NCBI RefSeq assembly: GCF_022201045.2
Contig: NC_068560.1
Location: 31,389,501-31,453,500 of the forward strand
Source: Citrus sinensis
Taxonomy: Eukaryota; Streptophyta; Magnoliopsida; Sapindales; Rutaceae
Reading direction: 5' to 3'
Length of the DNA: 64,000 bases
Shown here: in pieces, positions 24,703-37,314 of the stretch
How the letters are laid out: each line of letters starts with the position of its first letter
Position numbering within the stretch: the first letter of the stretch is position 1
Notes under the pieces: generated by a model
Seen by the model: only the letters and a program-made list of their open reading frames with translations
Database searches by the model: none
What the model was told of the DNA's origin: nothing
Translations under genes and position numbers: made by a program

Positions 24703-26679
24703 TCAGTCCCTTGTACTGCTTTTTAGCCACTCTAGGTATGGCTGGCTGCCACCAGTGATGGGCAAGGCAATTACTTCTGGCACACTGAACAAAAGCGAAG
24801 GCTATATTAAGGGCCAGAACAAAATCTAGTTGTCATAGATAAATAAATACTTCTCTTTCTTGTATAAAAGTTAGGTGCCTAACAAGTATAGGATATGGCA
24901 ATTGAAGTAACTTGTTGACATTATGCTCTGAAGGAGTATTTCAAGGAAAATTTTAGTCTCCAGCCGCAATTTTTTAAATTCTCAGTTCATTGGGTGGAGA
25001 ACACAACAGAGAAACTCTGGGCCTTACTCATATTCATGATTTGCCTTGACATGCTCTGTCAGAGTTTCCAAAAGGGATTGCCTAGTCTTTATAATAAGAA
25101 GTTCTTCAGCATCTGTCTGGATCTGCAATAACATAGACACAACTCAAGTAAACAACATGCAAAATGATATACATGTTTACACATATTGATTTCATATGTG
25201 CAAAATATTTAAATGCACAAAAAGGGCCATATGCAGCATCTAAACAATGAGTCCTATCCACTCTTAGGTATTCAAGCTTTTCTTTATTTATTGGGGGGAT
25301 AAAAGCCATACCTCTCCCTTCCACTCGTAAACAGATTCAATACCTGCGTTCACAATACTGGTGTAATTAATAAAAATTGATTTGAAAAGAAAAAACACAC
25401 AAACACACACATACTCATAAGAATATAAAGAAGCAATTTCTTGATTCAGCTACAAACTAAAAACACATTCATGCAGAGTAAGACTGTTAAGGCATGTAAT
25501 AAGAGAAGAAGGGAGAGGATTTCTATTAGTCCACAAACAACAGAAATCTTTTGCAAATCGTGGCATCAAAAGTGCCCACACCTTGATTAAACAATTGTTA
25601 AAAAAGCAACAACTTTTCTACTTTTGAGCTAATTTCAAAAGCCATACCATTTCAAATCATGCCTCGTTTGGCAGCAAAAAGTAGAGCCTCGAAAATGAAA
25701 TTGAGTGGAATTAGAAATATAATTATAAAATTGTTAATGTTTGCAAAAATCACAATGCACCGTCTATTCGTTATTAATCTTGAGAACATATTACAAAGCG
25801 ATTTGAGTTTGCGAATTCCTAGAAACCAACTACATAAAGCTTCAAACTTTATAGTAGGGATGAAAAAGAGAAAGCAAAGACAATAAGTTGATAAGTTTTA
25901 CAGATAGATAGAAAATTAGATTTTCTTTAGAGATACTAAACTCGCCAGCCAAAGTCAATTCATTATACAATGATCGTAGTACACCAAGTTCCAAGCTTCA
26001 ACGTGACAACAACATCAACAACTATATTTTAGCAAACCAATATTTCGCTTGTCGACATAAAAACAAGAAAATTGCATTGTCATTGTATAAATTAAAAGAA
26101 AAAAGTCACATGCCTGGCACTCGATTCACACATGCTGCAAGTTTTGCTTTCACTATGCTTTCAGCCAGTTTCTTTCCTGCACATTATAAAGAAGGAATGA
26201 AAATTACCGCAACCTTCAACAACAGGCTTCAATCTCATATTTATTAGTAGATTAAAAAAAAAACAAAAATACCTGCTTCTTTGTTAGGAACGGTGACATA
26301 AACTACAATACTTGGTACAGTTTTGCTGTTGCCTTCCATTTTGATCGTGTTACTACTCGCGCGAGCTTGGTTACTAAACTTTGATCTAAAATCATAATTA
26401 TAATTAAATAGTTATAAGCAAATATGCAATTTTTTTTTTTTTGGTTTGGCGTAAAAAATCAAGCAATCAACTAATTAAAATTAAAAAAAAAAAGTGTGAA
26501 CTGTACCCGAAAAACGGGAGAGAAGGAGCGGAACCCGTTTTGAGGGAAGAAGAGAGAGTGGGACAGAGATTGGTGAGGCCCAAGCTTAGCATACAAAACG
26601 CCCCGACTAAGGGCAGACGACGTCGTATTGTGGGGGATGAAACGAGTGACGAGGCTCTGGTGCAGAGCGTCGAAGCCAT
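24703..26679 (-). CDS. CUTA: Plastid CutA divalent-ion-tolerance protein
   Basis: CutA proteins are small trimers linked to copper binding; the plant form is imported into the chloroplast. Six exons (26507-26679, 26273-26385, 26114-26176, 25312-25343, 25028-25122, 24703-24784) give 185 residues. Residues 1-75 are Ser/Arg-rich with few acidic residues and should be the transit peptide. The conserved domain runs from about 80 to the end. It shows VVYVTVPNKEAGKKLAESIV, AACVNRVPGIESVYEWKGE, AEELLIIKTRQSL and ANHEYDVPEVIALPITGGS, and ends YLEWLKSSTRD. The third intron begins CAG/GCATGT, a GC donor, because only that joint keeps the frame and the invariant Gly. All other introns are GT-AG. A later in-frame Met (MEGNSKT, exon 2) could start a cytosolic form, but the first ATG is preferred. 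Confidence 0.92.
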
Positions 26680-29600
26680 TTTATAGTGTGAGTTGATGAT
26701 TCGTTACTCGGAGTTTACTTGTTGCGTTTGATGCTCTCACCCTTGCCAAGGCAATTCTTAGGTCCAGAAGCTACTTCCGTTGCTCCTGATCTTGCCACGT
26801 GGGCAAATATTGATATAAACTGTGATGTGAGTGGGTCTACCTCAGACACTGGAATCGAGCCCAGATGAAACAAATAATCAATTGTTGGCCCACAAGTCAT
26901 TCCAAGTTCTCTAATGAATGATTCTATTCCACCCCCGATATTAACCTTATCAGACCCCTAACCCCTAACCCAACCCAACAAAATTTCAATTCAATTTTGC
27001 TCGCAAGTTCTTTAAAATAGAGTGGATTCGGTTCGGTTCGGTTAAGTTTCTCCAACTGAAAAAGTTAAAATAATTTCAATTATTTCCTATTTATTTTTTA
27101 AATGACGAAAAATCGTCATCGTACCCAATAATTTATCTGTATTCGAAATTTAAATACATTCTTATGACTATTTTTAAATTTTAACACATTCTAAATACTA
27201 ACTAAATTTATAAAATCAAAGTTACACGTATTCTATTTTAACAAATAACAACACTCATGGAGCATGGCCTTACACATAAACCTCCCCTTAAATTCCTCGC
27301 AAAATAATTCCTCTTGCATCTTGGGGTGGGGGAAAGGTAGCATGATAAGCAATGGGGATAAGCCTTTACTTCTAATGCTGTTAACAATTTGCAATGGGCT
27401 TAACACGTTTCCATTCTCTCTTTATCTCTTATACATGAAAACTGGGGGTAATTTTGCAAATAAGATAAAAACAAGGGGCTGACGGCTGTGTAGCAGTGTA
27501 GCTCATCCATTTTCTAATTTCTATTGATGAGCCTTGGAAACAAATCGATCGTGGATGGCAGCGGCAATGTGTCCAAAACATCAAATTGCAACAAAAGTTG
27601 TAATATAATAATACCTTACAAACATTATAAGTTGCATGCAGTTAAAATTGGTAGATCTATCTTCTAATTGATCAGATCATATTCCACAAATTACTTCGTA
27701 TTATTGTTTGTCCGTGCAACATTCCCCAACTCAGTGTCATGCTTGAAGGAAATGGTTAATTATTATTTATTTAACAGTAACGAACCAAAATGATGACAAA
27801 CATCAGTTTCCACAAATTGCTAATTACGACAGCTCAATGTGGAAACCCAATCTCGGATTCTCGATTTGACGAAAACGGAAATATATATATAAAAAAAAAA
27901 AAGAAGAAGAAAGAAACAAAACAAGCGAGACAAAAGGTTTTTTACAATTCATTGAACGATAAGAGCTACAGGCGACTCAAATTTCAACTATTAAATTGTC
28001 TCTCCGTCGACACCCCATCTCTAAGCCATATGGTCCCTGGCTGGCTCTTAACATAAGGAATCCTAAAGACCAAAACCACGCAACAGCGTTAGTATTTTTA
28101 GAGTTTCGGTTAATAAAAACATGGCATGAGCCAAAGACAGATGACTTTACCTGCTCAAACTGGTATTTAAAAATCAATCTCATGTTATGTAATTAGTATT
28201 AATCTCATGCTAATCAACTAATCAACGAGGCCTAATTACACAAAATCAAGAATTTATTTAAAATTACACGAGTTACCCAAAGAGACGAAGACGTGTGGAC
28301 CCGACGCTGATCCACGTGTTTTTTTTTTTGGGGTGTTTTAAAATGGTGGAAACGAACATAAGATACGGCTGATGTCGGGGATGCTTCTGATGGAAGGCCA
28401 CGGCGTTGGATGTGTAGCACATGCCTAGATTACCAATTAATTGTCACCAACTGAATACAAATTTAAGTCTTTTATGTATTTATTTATTCCTGCTTACCTG
28501 TTTTTAATTTTTATTTTCATATGGTTAATAAGTAGTAAACTCCGTTTTGTTAGCAAGAAAATAACTGCTTATTGCTCATTTTTTAAGTATATATTAAGAG
28601 ATGTACGCAGTTGGTGAATCTCAATAAATTGCTTGCAGGGCGATTTAGTTTAGTGTGAAGACTATAACAAACACATGGTTTAATTAATTAAATTCAATTA
28701 GCCAATAACTTGAAGCGACAGTCGATCCGGGATCGTGATTGATTAGTAATTCTTAGATGACCTACTAGATTTGAAGTTAATAACACTGTCCATAATGGTG
28801 ACCGGATTATTTTTCTCTTCAAATCTCAACCAAAAAAAAAATGAATCCAGCCAGCCAGGACGCTACATGGACATTGTTTATTGATTTTGTTAAAGGATGC
28901 GATAAATCAATGGAACCAAACAAAGGATACGATAAATCAATGAAACAAACAAAGGGGATCATGGGATAACATGTTCACGTAACCAAACGTGCATGAAGAA
29001 CATGTAACATGTGTTACGTGAAATGGCAGTGAGCTTTACGCCTCTTTTTTTTGTTTTTGTTTTTTTGGGTTAGCTCAGAGAGTGTCTGTGAGAGACACGA
29101 ATCACATCAGAAATAGAGTCAAATGTATGCATGCCCAATAATATTGATCTAGGCGATAAACAAAACCCTAGCTAGCCACATGATCTGGCCTTGGTGTTTG
29201 TAGAATTAGTAAAATAAAGCCAAAGGGATGAGTTTAAAAATTGTATAGTGGGTATGTGTTTGTATGAGATGTGAGTGACACACTACACTAGCAAGTCTGT
29301 GAACTGAAAGCTCGGATCTCATCAAATGAAGTATATAGTAAATAGTTAAGAACTGATCACGATCTCTTTATGGATCGTGCTTGTGCTTCTCTTTGCCCCT
29401 CGTTAAAAAAGTTGGAATACAGTGTCTTTGAAATCAGCACAAAAACTGACATTAGGCATATGGGGAAAGCAAAGCAAGCCACCAAAGTGTTCATTTTTTT
29501 GATCAACTGAAACGAATTTCTGAGCTAGTAAAACTGCAAAAAGGTGAAAAGTTAAAAAAAAAAATTCAAAGAAAATTATACAAGAAGAAAAAGGGTTAGA

Positions 29601-31469
29601 AATTTGTGTCCTTAAAGTCTCTTTAACAAATCCATTTTTAAGCATGCACACCGGCATCCTCTTCATCAATGCAAGAATCCTAAGTAATTTAAATACAACA
29701 TATCAACAATATTTTTAGCCGTTATTATGTGTTTCCAAATAATGAGCATATAATATATTCAAGTACTTGATCTCATCTTACCGATCGAATTGGCATCAGT
29801 CACCACTATGCATGATCAAAGAGGTAGACGCCAAATTTTGTTATCATTTGACAATGAACCGCTTATGTATACGTTATAAATTATTAACGTTATTTTAAAG
29901 AAGGTGTCTATATATAATACATTGAATGCATAATATGCACATCCAGTCTGTGATCTTATGATATTTACAATTTTATTTAATGTAACCACTAGCTCGTGAT
30001 AGTTTCATCAATATATTATAGATGTATTGTACTCTTTCAAGCGATTCATGATCTTAAATGCGGCCATGAATTATTCCAAGAATTTCATATTGCTTGGATT
30101 CAATAAACTACAAACATTCATGTGCTTATGGGGAAATAAAGCATACAATGTAATTTAATTAGTTATAAGTTTTTGGCGCTCTATTTGATTTGAAGGAATC
30201 GTTAATTATTATCATGCATGAGCGAAACTCCTTGTCGAGGGGCATCTAGAGATAAATATAGAACCATCAAGATTCAAGAATGGACCACGAGACCAATATG
30301 TTTTTTTCTAAGTCTCTAAAGTTGTTCTTGACTCCAAATTTTTAGCGATTCAACGACCAATTTTTTTACACCATTACCAAGGAAAATGATGGTGTTTATT
30401 GAACACTGCACATACTAGTTTTTGAAGCGATTTTGAACACAAATCACACCTGTTAATAGACTCTTAAGCTGTAATTATCATTAACTTTACTTATACATCT
30501 CTCTCTACTTAGGCATAACGATTAACAACTATCTAAATCAAAGCTGTCATTTCTGAATTGTTAGGAATCAAAATTTTGTACTTTTGATTTTCCATTTCAC
30601 AACCCAAAAGAAACCCCTCTAAAAGTTTAAAAAACAAATAATATTTTTTTTAAATAAAAAGAAAAGTAAAAGGTTGTTTCTTTTTGTGATTCTTTGGCTA
30701 GTAAAAAAGACCCTTTAGTTTTTCAACAACTTTGGGTTTTTGGATGATTTTGAGGAGCGATTTCATAATTTCATTTCATCATCAAACCCTAGCTAGCTTT
30801 GTCAGTCACCGGAAATAAAACTTGCCGGGTGCCGGCCCTCCATGTGTCTCATGTTTTGTCACCAAAAGCGATGTACATTGCTTTATTTACACCTTTTCAT
30901 TTGAGAAAACTTTGATTATATTATTGTTGTGAAAATAATCCATCGATTATAGACAACATTAAAACGGTATGAATTAATGGTCTGTTGTGTGCTTATTTTT
31001 TTATTGGTAATAGGTTTCGACATCTTGGTTTTTTTGTTATAAACTCACAAGGATACAAGTATAATGTGATAACCTGCCGCCCTATTTATCGGGTTAATTG
31101 ATAAAGTTAAACTCCAAATTTCTATTAAGGTATGGTTGTATTTATTTTTATTTGTTTTTAACTTCTTATTTCACTAGTAAACTCCGTGAAATAGATAAGT
31201 ATCAATGTATGTGCGTATATGTGTAATGTGACCGAAAATTTTTGAGTACACTCAATATAATGCACCTTTTGTTCTTCAATTTTTTTATAATATGTATTCT
31301 TCAATTAATCATGAAAAAAATTAACTACGAAACATATGTGGCAAACACAAATCCTACATTGAACACAATGATGAATTTGATTTATCGTTGCCACTGATGA
31401 AAGGAAATAACTAAAATTTATTGTGTAAGTACGTAGCTAATTTAATTCATTTATACAACCTAATTCAAC

Positions 31470-31500
<31 letters not shown>

Positions 31501-33281
31501 TTCATTAAGAATTATAATCAAAAGTCAGAACTCGGTAAAATCGATGCCCATTTAAGGAAGTTTACAAGTGATTCCAATACCAAATAAACCAATATTTAAA
31601 ATTTATTACTCTGATTTGTCAAAGGATATCCATAGAAAGTTTAGCAAAAATTTTGCTAATGAACTACAATTTTGGCAAAACAAAATGCAACTGGCACTAC
31701 CAAATTCGCCAGTAGCTTAATATACTGCGGTCAATTTCTCTGACAATTAAGTTAATGTTAATGGTCCATGTCATGTTAAAGTAAAGATTAATTTTCGAAA
31801 CCGACAACGTTTACGAAGGAAAATATTCTTTGTGCGGACGAGAAAATGCCAAAGACTCTCAAAAAGTAGAAGTCATAGCTGTAATTTCCGCAAGGAACGG
31901 GTGTTTCCAGTCAATCAGATGATGGATCTGAGCACACGCGTCAGCATGGGAACAAAAAGACAGGATCAATGGCCCCATTCGTCCCTTTCGCCACACAAAT
32001 TTACTCTCTTACCCTTATACAGAATTTTCACCCAAATATGTCAATTTTGACTTTTCATTTTCACCTTCACGGTCAAACTGTAAAAGTATTTTCGATCGTC
32101 CTTTTCCGCACTTTTTTATTTCCAAAAAAAAAAACTCATTAATGAAAAAAAAACGCTTAATCCCCTAAAGGCTGGCAAAATGTATACAACATAAATCAAC
32201 ATCTAATATTAATTTATATAAACACACAGTCCCATTTTTACTACTAATTTTATTTACTTATTTATGATTATTAAATATTAAACATTCTATCTAATCATAT
32301 TTCAAGGTCTACATAATAGTGAGACTTGTTTGCAAAAAAAGTAACTAAAAAAATTGTATATGCAACGTTAAACGTAATGACTTAACTTGAAACTTTAAGG
32401 GATATGAGTGATCATCGTTAAAATATTTAAGATTTTCTTTCATGTTAGAACAATTCTTGGGGTCTGAAATGTTATTTTTTCGTATAAATCCATTAGATCT
32501 ATAACCAGTAAATTGCTTTAAAAAAATCACGTGTTATATTTTTTTTTTGGAAAAAAGAATATATAAATGGTCATTCAATTTTAGTATTTTACAGATTTTA
32601 CGTCTGAATATATATATTTAAAAAATTTCTTAACAAAATTTCTTAGATTAATAAAGAAGAAAATTAATGAAAAACCCAAGAATTACAAAGGAAATAAAGG
32701 CTGTAAAGCAGAACAGCACAGTGGCCAAAAAGACACATCTCTAATTCTTTAGTTTCCACGTTAGATTATTACATGACTAGATGGTTAACACTTAAACACA
32801 TATCGCTGATTTGCTGTCTAGAGACAATACTTTGTCTTAAGTCAGCATCTTTCTTTCGACAAAATCCTGTAATTGCCCTTCTTCATTTTCTTTATCATTT
32901 TTATTTTGTAATACATTTTCTCATTTCCCAAATCTCTCCATAGAGTAGATGGTATAAAATACACCATAGTGATACTGTCTCACTCTCTGTGGCCTCTGCC
33001 TTTACCCTAAAAAGAGGCACTCATTTGCTTCTTAAAACCCTCTCTTAGTGGGCAGTCTTTTCAGCCTCCAGGCCCCAGGTTTGAGATTGAGATTGAGATT
33101 GAGAGTGGCAAGCTGAGATTTTTGAGTCTCTCTTGTGTTTTTTTGTTCTCATTATATATACCGTCACAATCCCTTTCTTTGTTCTTCAATTCTTTGCTTT
33201 TTCATTACAAACACAAACCAAAACCAAGAAAACTACATCTTCTTGTTGTTTTTTGTTTCTTGATTATTTGAGGACTGAGCA
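26680..33281. other. 6.6-kb intergenic region with no supported gene
   Basis: Open frames here are short and have no recognisable protein. Local structure includes a GGTTCGGTTCGG patch near 27015, a 30-bp tandem duplication (GATAAATCAATGRAAC, about 28896-28955) and a TTA microsatellite at 31473-31500. The right end (about 32950-33281) is the cyclin promoter and leader. I looked by eye for the mature sequences of the common conserved plant miRNAs and saw none. Confidence 0.55.
32953..32959 (+). promoter_or_regulatory. Candidate TATA box of the D-cyclin gene
   Basis: TATAAAA lies 323 bp upstream of the cyclin ATG, in front of a pyrimidine-rich stretch (GTCTCACTCTCTG near 32978) that could contain the start site. 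The leader would then be about 300 nt. This is inferred from position and motif only. Confidence 0.45.
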
Positions 33282-35210
33282 ATGGCACCAAGTTTTGACT
33301 GTGTGGTTTCGAGCCTTCTGTGTGCCGAAGAGGACAGCAGTGTTTTCGATGATATCAATGGGTCTGTGGTGGATGAGTTTGAGAATGACGCCACGTGGCA
33401 TCATGGGAATAATCGAACACAACATCGGAGCCGGAGGTTTGATGACGGTGGAGATATGTTGTTATCGCTGCCATTGCAGAGTGATGAGTGTTTGGCTTTG
33501 TTGCTTGAAAAAGAATGCCACCATTTGCCTCATAACGATTACTTGAAGAGGCTTCGAACTGGGGATTTGGACTTGGCGGCTAGGCAAGAGGCTGTTGATT
33601 GGATTGCCAAGGTGGGTTCTTTTAAATCAATATGATATTAGCTCATTTTCTTCATTTTTGGTCCTGTCTTTGATTCGGTGAATGTTTAAATATGAATTGC
33701 AGTGATGTATTAATGTTTAATGAGTTCGGTGGGTTCTTTCTTTTCCGCTTTTTGGATTGATACCAATATGTGAATGTGTTTTAATTATGTGTTCTTTTAT
33801 GCAATTATTACCAATGCGTATGAGTTGTTTCTTGCTATCTGATGTTCTCTGTTTCATCCAATTGTGTGGCTGATTCCTTCCTAATAAGCTTTTCATTTAT
33901 GATCGATGCTAATAGCCTTGGTTCAACAGGTTCATTCTCATTTCGGTTTTGGACCTCTTTGTTCATATTTAACCATAAACTATCTGGACAGATTTCTCTC
34001 TGCCTATGAATTACCCGTAAGTCATCGAAGATTGAGACTAATTTGCCATTCATTTTGGTTCACATCAATCGAAAGCACTTTTTATTGCATCTGATCTTTG
34101 GATTGTTTTGCAATCTACAGAAGGGTAAAGTTTGGATGATGCAACTATTGGCTGTGGCATGTTTGTCTCTGGCAGCCAAAATGGAGGAGACGGAAGTTCC
34201 ATTATGTCTAGATCTACAGGTTAATGTTCCTCCAATACATATTGCTCCAGATATGATTCTCTTTTTCTAATCAATGTATGTCCTAATGAGGATGAGTGTG
34301 TTTTAACAGGTGGGACAATCGAAGTTTTTATTTGAAGCTAAAACCATTCAGAGAATGGAGCTTTTGGTGCTGAGCACCTTGAAATGGAGAATGCAAGCAA
34401 TTACCCCATTTTCCTTCCTAGACTATTTCACTCGCAAGATCACTGATGATGATGATGATCATCATCAAACCCCGCTCAGAGCTTTATTTTGTAGATCAAT
34501 TCAAATAATAACAAGCACTATAAAAGGTCCCCTCTCGGTTTACACATCGACTATGTACTTGTGCCATTCATAATGATGTTTCTGTGGCATCTGCAATGCA
34601 ACAATAATGATAGAGATATTTGATTAAAAGGGTCTGATGTTTTTGGTTTTGGTGGGTGGGAATTGAATGCAGGGATTGACTTCTTGGAATTCAAGCCCTC
34701 TGAGATTGCAGCGGCAGTGGCAATATCTGTTACAGGGGAAACCAAAACAGTTGTTGATACTGAGAAAGCAATTTCTCTTCTTACTCAACATGTAAAAAAG
34801 GTAAAGTTAGTGGTCCATAACCCATTATAAAGTGAACATATATAAATGGTAGTTTTTACTTTTGCAGTGACCATCATTTTAAGTTTGATTACCAACAAAT
34901 AATACGAACTGAGAAATGCTTTTTTATCTATTAACTCTAAATACAATTTGTTTCTTTTACTTTTTTGCAGGAGAGGGTGCTGAAGTGTATAAAAATGATG
35001 AATGATTCTTTGATTAGTGGGTCAGTGAAGAGTGCAACAAGTGCTTCACTAGCAACATCTTTCCCCCAAAGTCCAATTGGGGTGCTGGATGCCGCATGCT
35101 TGAGCTATAAAAGTGATGAATCAACGGTTGGCTCATGTGCAAATTCTTCACATAATACCCCGGATAACAAAAGGAGAAAGCTAAACACACCTTATGAAGT
35201 GGAACTATAA
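33282..35210 (+). CDS. D-type cyclin, CYCD2/CYCD4 subgroup
   Basis: D-type cyclins activate CDKA and push G1 cells into S phase by phosphorylating the retinoblastoma-related protein. Six exons (33282-33611, 33930-34016, 34121-34219, 34310-34526, 34673-34800, 34971-35210) give 366 residues. The RBR-binding LxCxE motif is present as LLCAE at residues 12-16. The cyclin box N lobe includes [15 protein letters not shown] and [13 protein letters not shown], followed by [19 protein letters not shown]; the C-terminal lobe follows. The tail [20 protein letters not shown] and the final KRRKLN are typical of the CYCD2/CYCD4 branch, as is the six-exon structure, whereas CYCD3 genes have fewer exons. A GAT-repeat codes for DDDDD followed by HH near residue 226. 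A PEST-like N-terminus suggests rapid turnover. Confidence 0.93.
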
Positions 35211-35986
35211 ATAAAGCGTGGATGGATGGCCCATTCACAGGATCGATGTGTTCTTGTTTCTTGCGTAGAAGTTTTGTTTTTGTTTTTGAGGATGCCTCCC
35301 AATACAAGGTCAAGAAACCAAAATGAGAACACAGAGAGAAAATGGAGGAAAAACAAAAAAAAAAAAAAAGGAGAGGAATGAGACGTTGGTTAATGGGCTT
35401 AATGGTGAATGCAATACAAATATTTAATGCTAGCTGTTAAATAAAATATTAGACTTCTTAAACGGCTTAGAGGCTATAGCTGTTGGGAGGATGCGAAAAA
35501 TACAAAAGAAGAAAAGAAAATAGATAAAAAGGAAAAAAAAAAAAAAACTGCTTGTGAGATACAGTTTGTATGATTTAGTTTGTATTGATGTTTTGTTATG
35601 TTGCTTTCGTGGAGGATACAGAACAGGGTAATGGAATTCCATTCCGGGAATAAAATAATGAAATAAAAAATATTATATGCACAAATGACAAAATCAGTGC
35701 AGTTAAAATATTAAAATTTTCTCTTTAATTATTTAATTAGTCTCACGAACTGATGATTTAGTACTAAAATAAAAAAAAAATTAAAAAAAAATTCAAAAGC
35801 CCTGTCAGAATTTAACAACTCCTTGTTTGACTATTTGTCCGGTTAGACTGTAATGCATTCATATGCGTATGTGAATGTAATGCAATGATGCTTTGTTTAA
35901 CAAACCAATGAAACAGAAGTGGAACTTACTGAGATGGGCGACGAACATTCAACTTATTGAACGTGACTACATGAGGCATCTTGTCC

Positions 35987-36018
<32 letters not shown>

Positions 36019-37314
36019 CCAATAAAAGACAAATATTGAGAATTATGTATGACGTGAGCCCATAGCCAGTTGTAGAGAACCCAATTTTCACTTTCCAATA
36101 TTATATGTGTTGAACGAACTTTATGTGTAAGAGGCCCCACGCGATTTCATATTGGCTAATAAAGGCATTTTGTGGCCTGTTCCACAGATAAAAAGACGTA
36201 GTTTATTTAATTAAAGGCAAATACCAATTGAGCCAATCGCATGGGACCCTAATTACTGATCATTATATATACTTCTGTTTAAAGCCAGTAACACTGTCTT
36301 ATTTGTTGGCATTCAGTATTAAAACTATATTAAGAAGATGCTTCAGAATACAACCTAAGAACATTTATAATGAATTAAGAGGATTTATAAGAGTGGTAAA
36401 TTCTTCTATAAAAAAAAAAGAAGAGAAAAAGAATAAGAAAGGAAGCATTGCCCCCCCCCCCCCCCCCCCCCCCCCCCACAACACACACACAAAAAAAGAA
36501 AAAAAAAAAGAAAAAAATGGAAGTGGCATCAAATTGGCACAAGGTTTTTTAGTTCAAGTTGAAGGAAATACAAAGAAATGGACCAATTTGAAGAGAATAA
36601 ATACAAGAAAACTGCTACAGCTTGTAAAGAGATAACTTGAACTCTGCAAAGGATGTTATCACAACATAATATAAATGTTATTAAATACCAAGGCAATGAC
36701 AAAATAATCAAGTTGGATGTATTAAATTTGACCAGATTTCAAGATTTCAAAAAATATGAAGGTAGAGCTCTCATGAAATGTGCTATTAAGCAAGAGAAAA
36801 AAAAATGGAGGCATTTGATTAATAGACCCTAGACAAGTCCTGTTATGAGTTTTGGGTCCCTGTTTAAAACTTTAAATCTCTCCCTTTAAATTTTTAATGT
36901 TTTTTATATCTTTATTTCACATTATTGTCTTCTTTCTTATACAAGACGAAATATAAGATGAATTTATATGTAAGTCTTGTACGTATGACAAAGCGTAAGA
37001 TAGAATCTTATATGCATGATTGAGTTGAATACAGAGTCTTGCAAATATATTTTTCTACAAGATAATTTAAAAGTTAAAATGATAAATTTATTATAATAAG
37101 GACATTATTATTATTATTATTATTATTATTTACAATAATAGATGTCTAAAAAATGATTTTGTTTAAACGGATTAAGAGGTTAAAAAGTCATTCTAACCCA
37201 AATAATGCATAGGGAAGAGAAGATGATGGACATACACTGTACCTCTTTTGGTTCACCTCTCTTAAATTTATTAATGAGCAGTATTTTTCCGTAGAGTTCC
37301 AGTTATACTATCAT
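35211..37314. other. Cyclin 3' UTR and non-coding interval
   Basis: The cyclin 3' UTR probably ends within the first ~450 bp. Beyond it are homopolymers: A-rich runs at 35350 and 35530, a run of about 26 A at 35993-36018, and the 27-base C tract at 36451-36477. An ATT microsatellite lies near 37107. The open frame at 36228-36635 runs through these homopolymers and is not credible. Confidence 0.6.
36451..36477 (+). repeat. 27-base pure C tract
   Basis: Twenty-seven consecutive C are followed by an ACACAC run and A-rich sequence. Such tracts can fold as i-motif or, on the other strand, as G-quadruplex, and they are prone to length error in sequencing. Confidence 0.9.

Noticed and set aside
27000..33000. 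Conserved plant miRNA precursor
   Set aside because: None of the common mature miRNA sequences I know was seen on either strand; a proper fold scan was not possible.
33282..35210. CYCD3 assignment of the cyclin
   Set aside because: Six exons, the N-terminal LLCAE position and the tail [17 protein letters not shown] fit CYCD2/CYCD4 better.
36228..36635. 135-residue frame with poly-Pro
   Set aside because: It depends on the 27-base C run and A-rich homopolymers; no homologue is recognisable.
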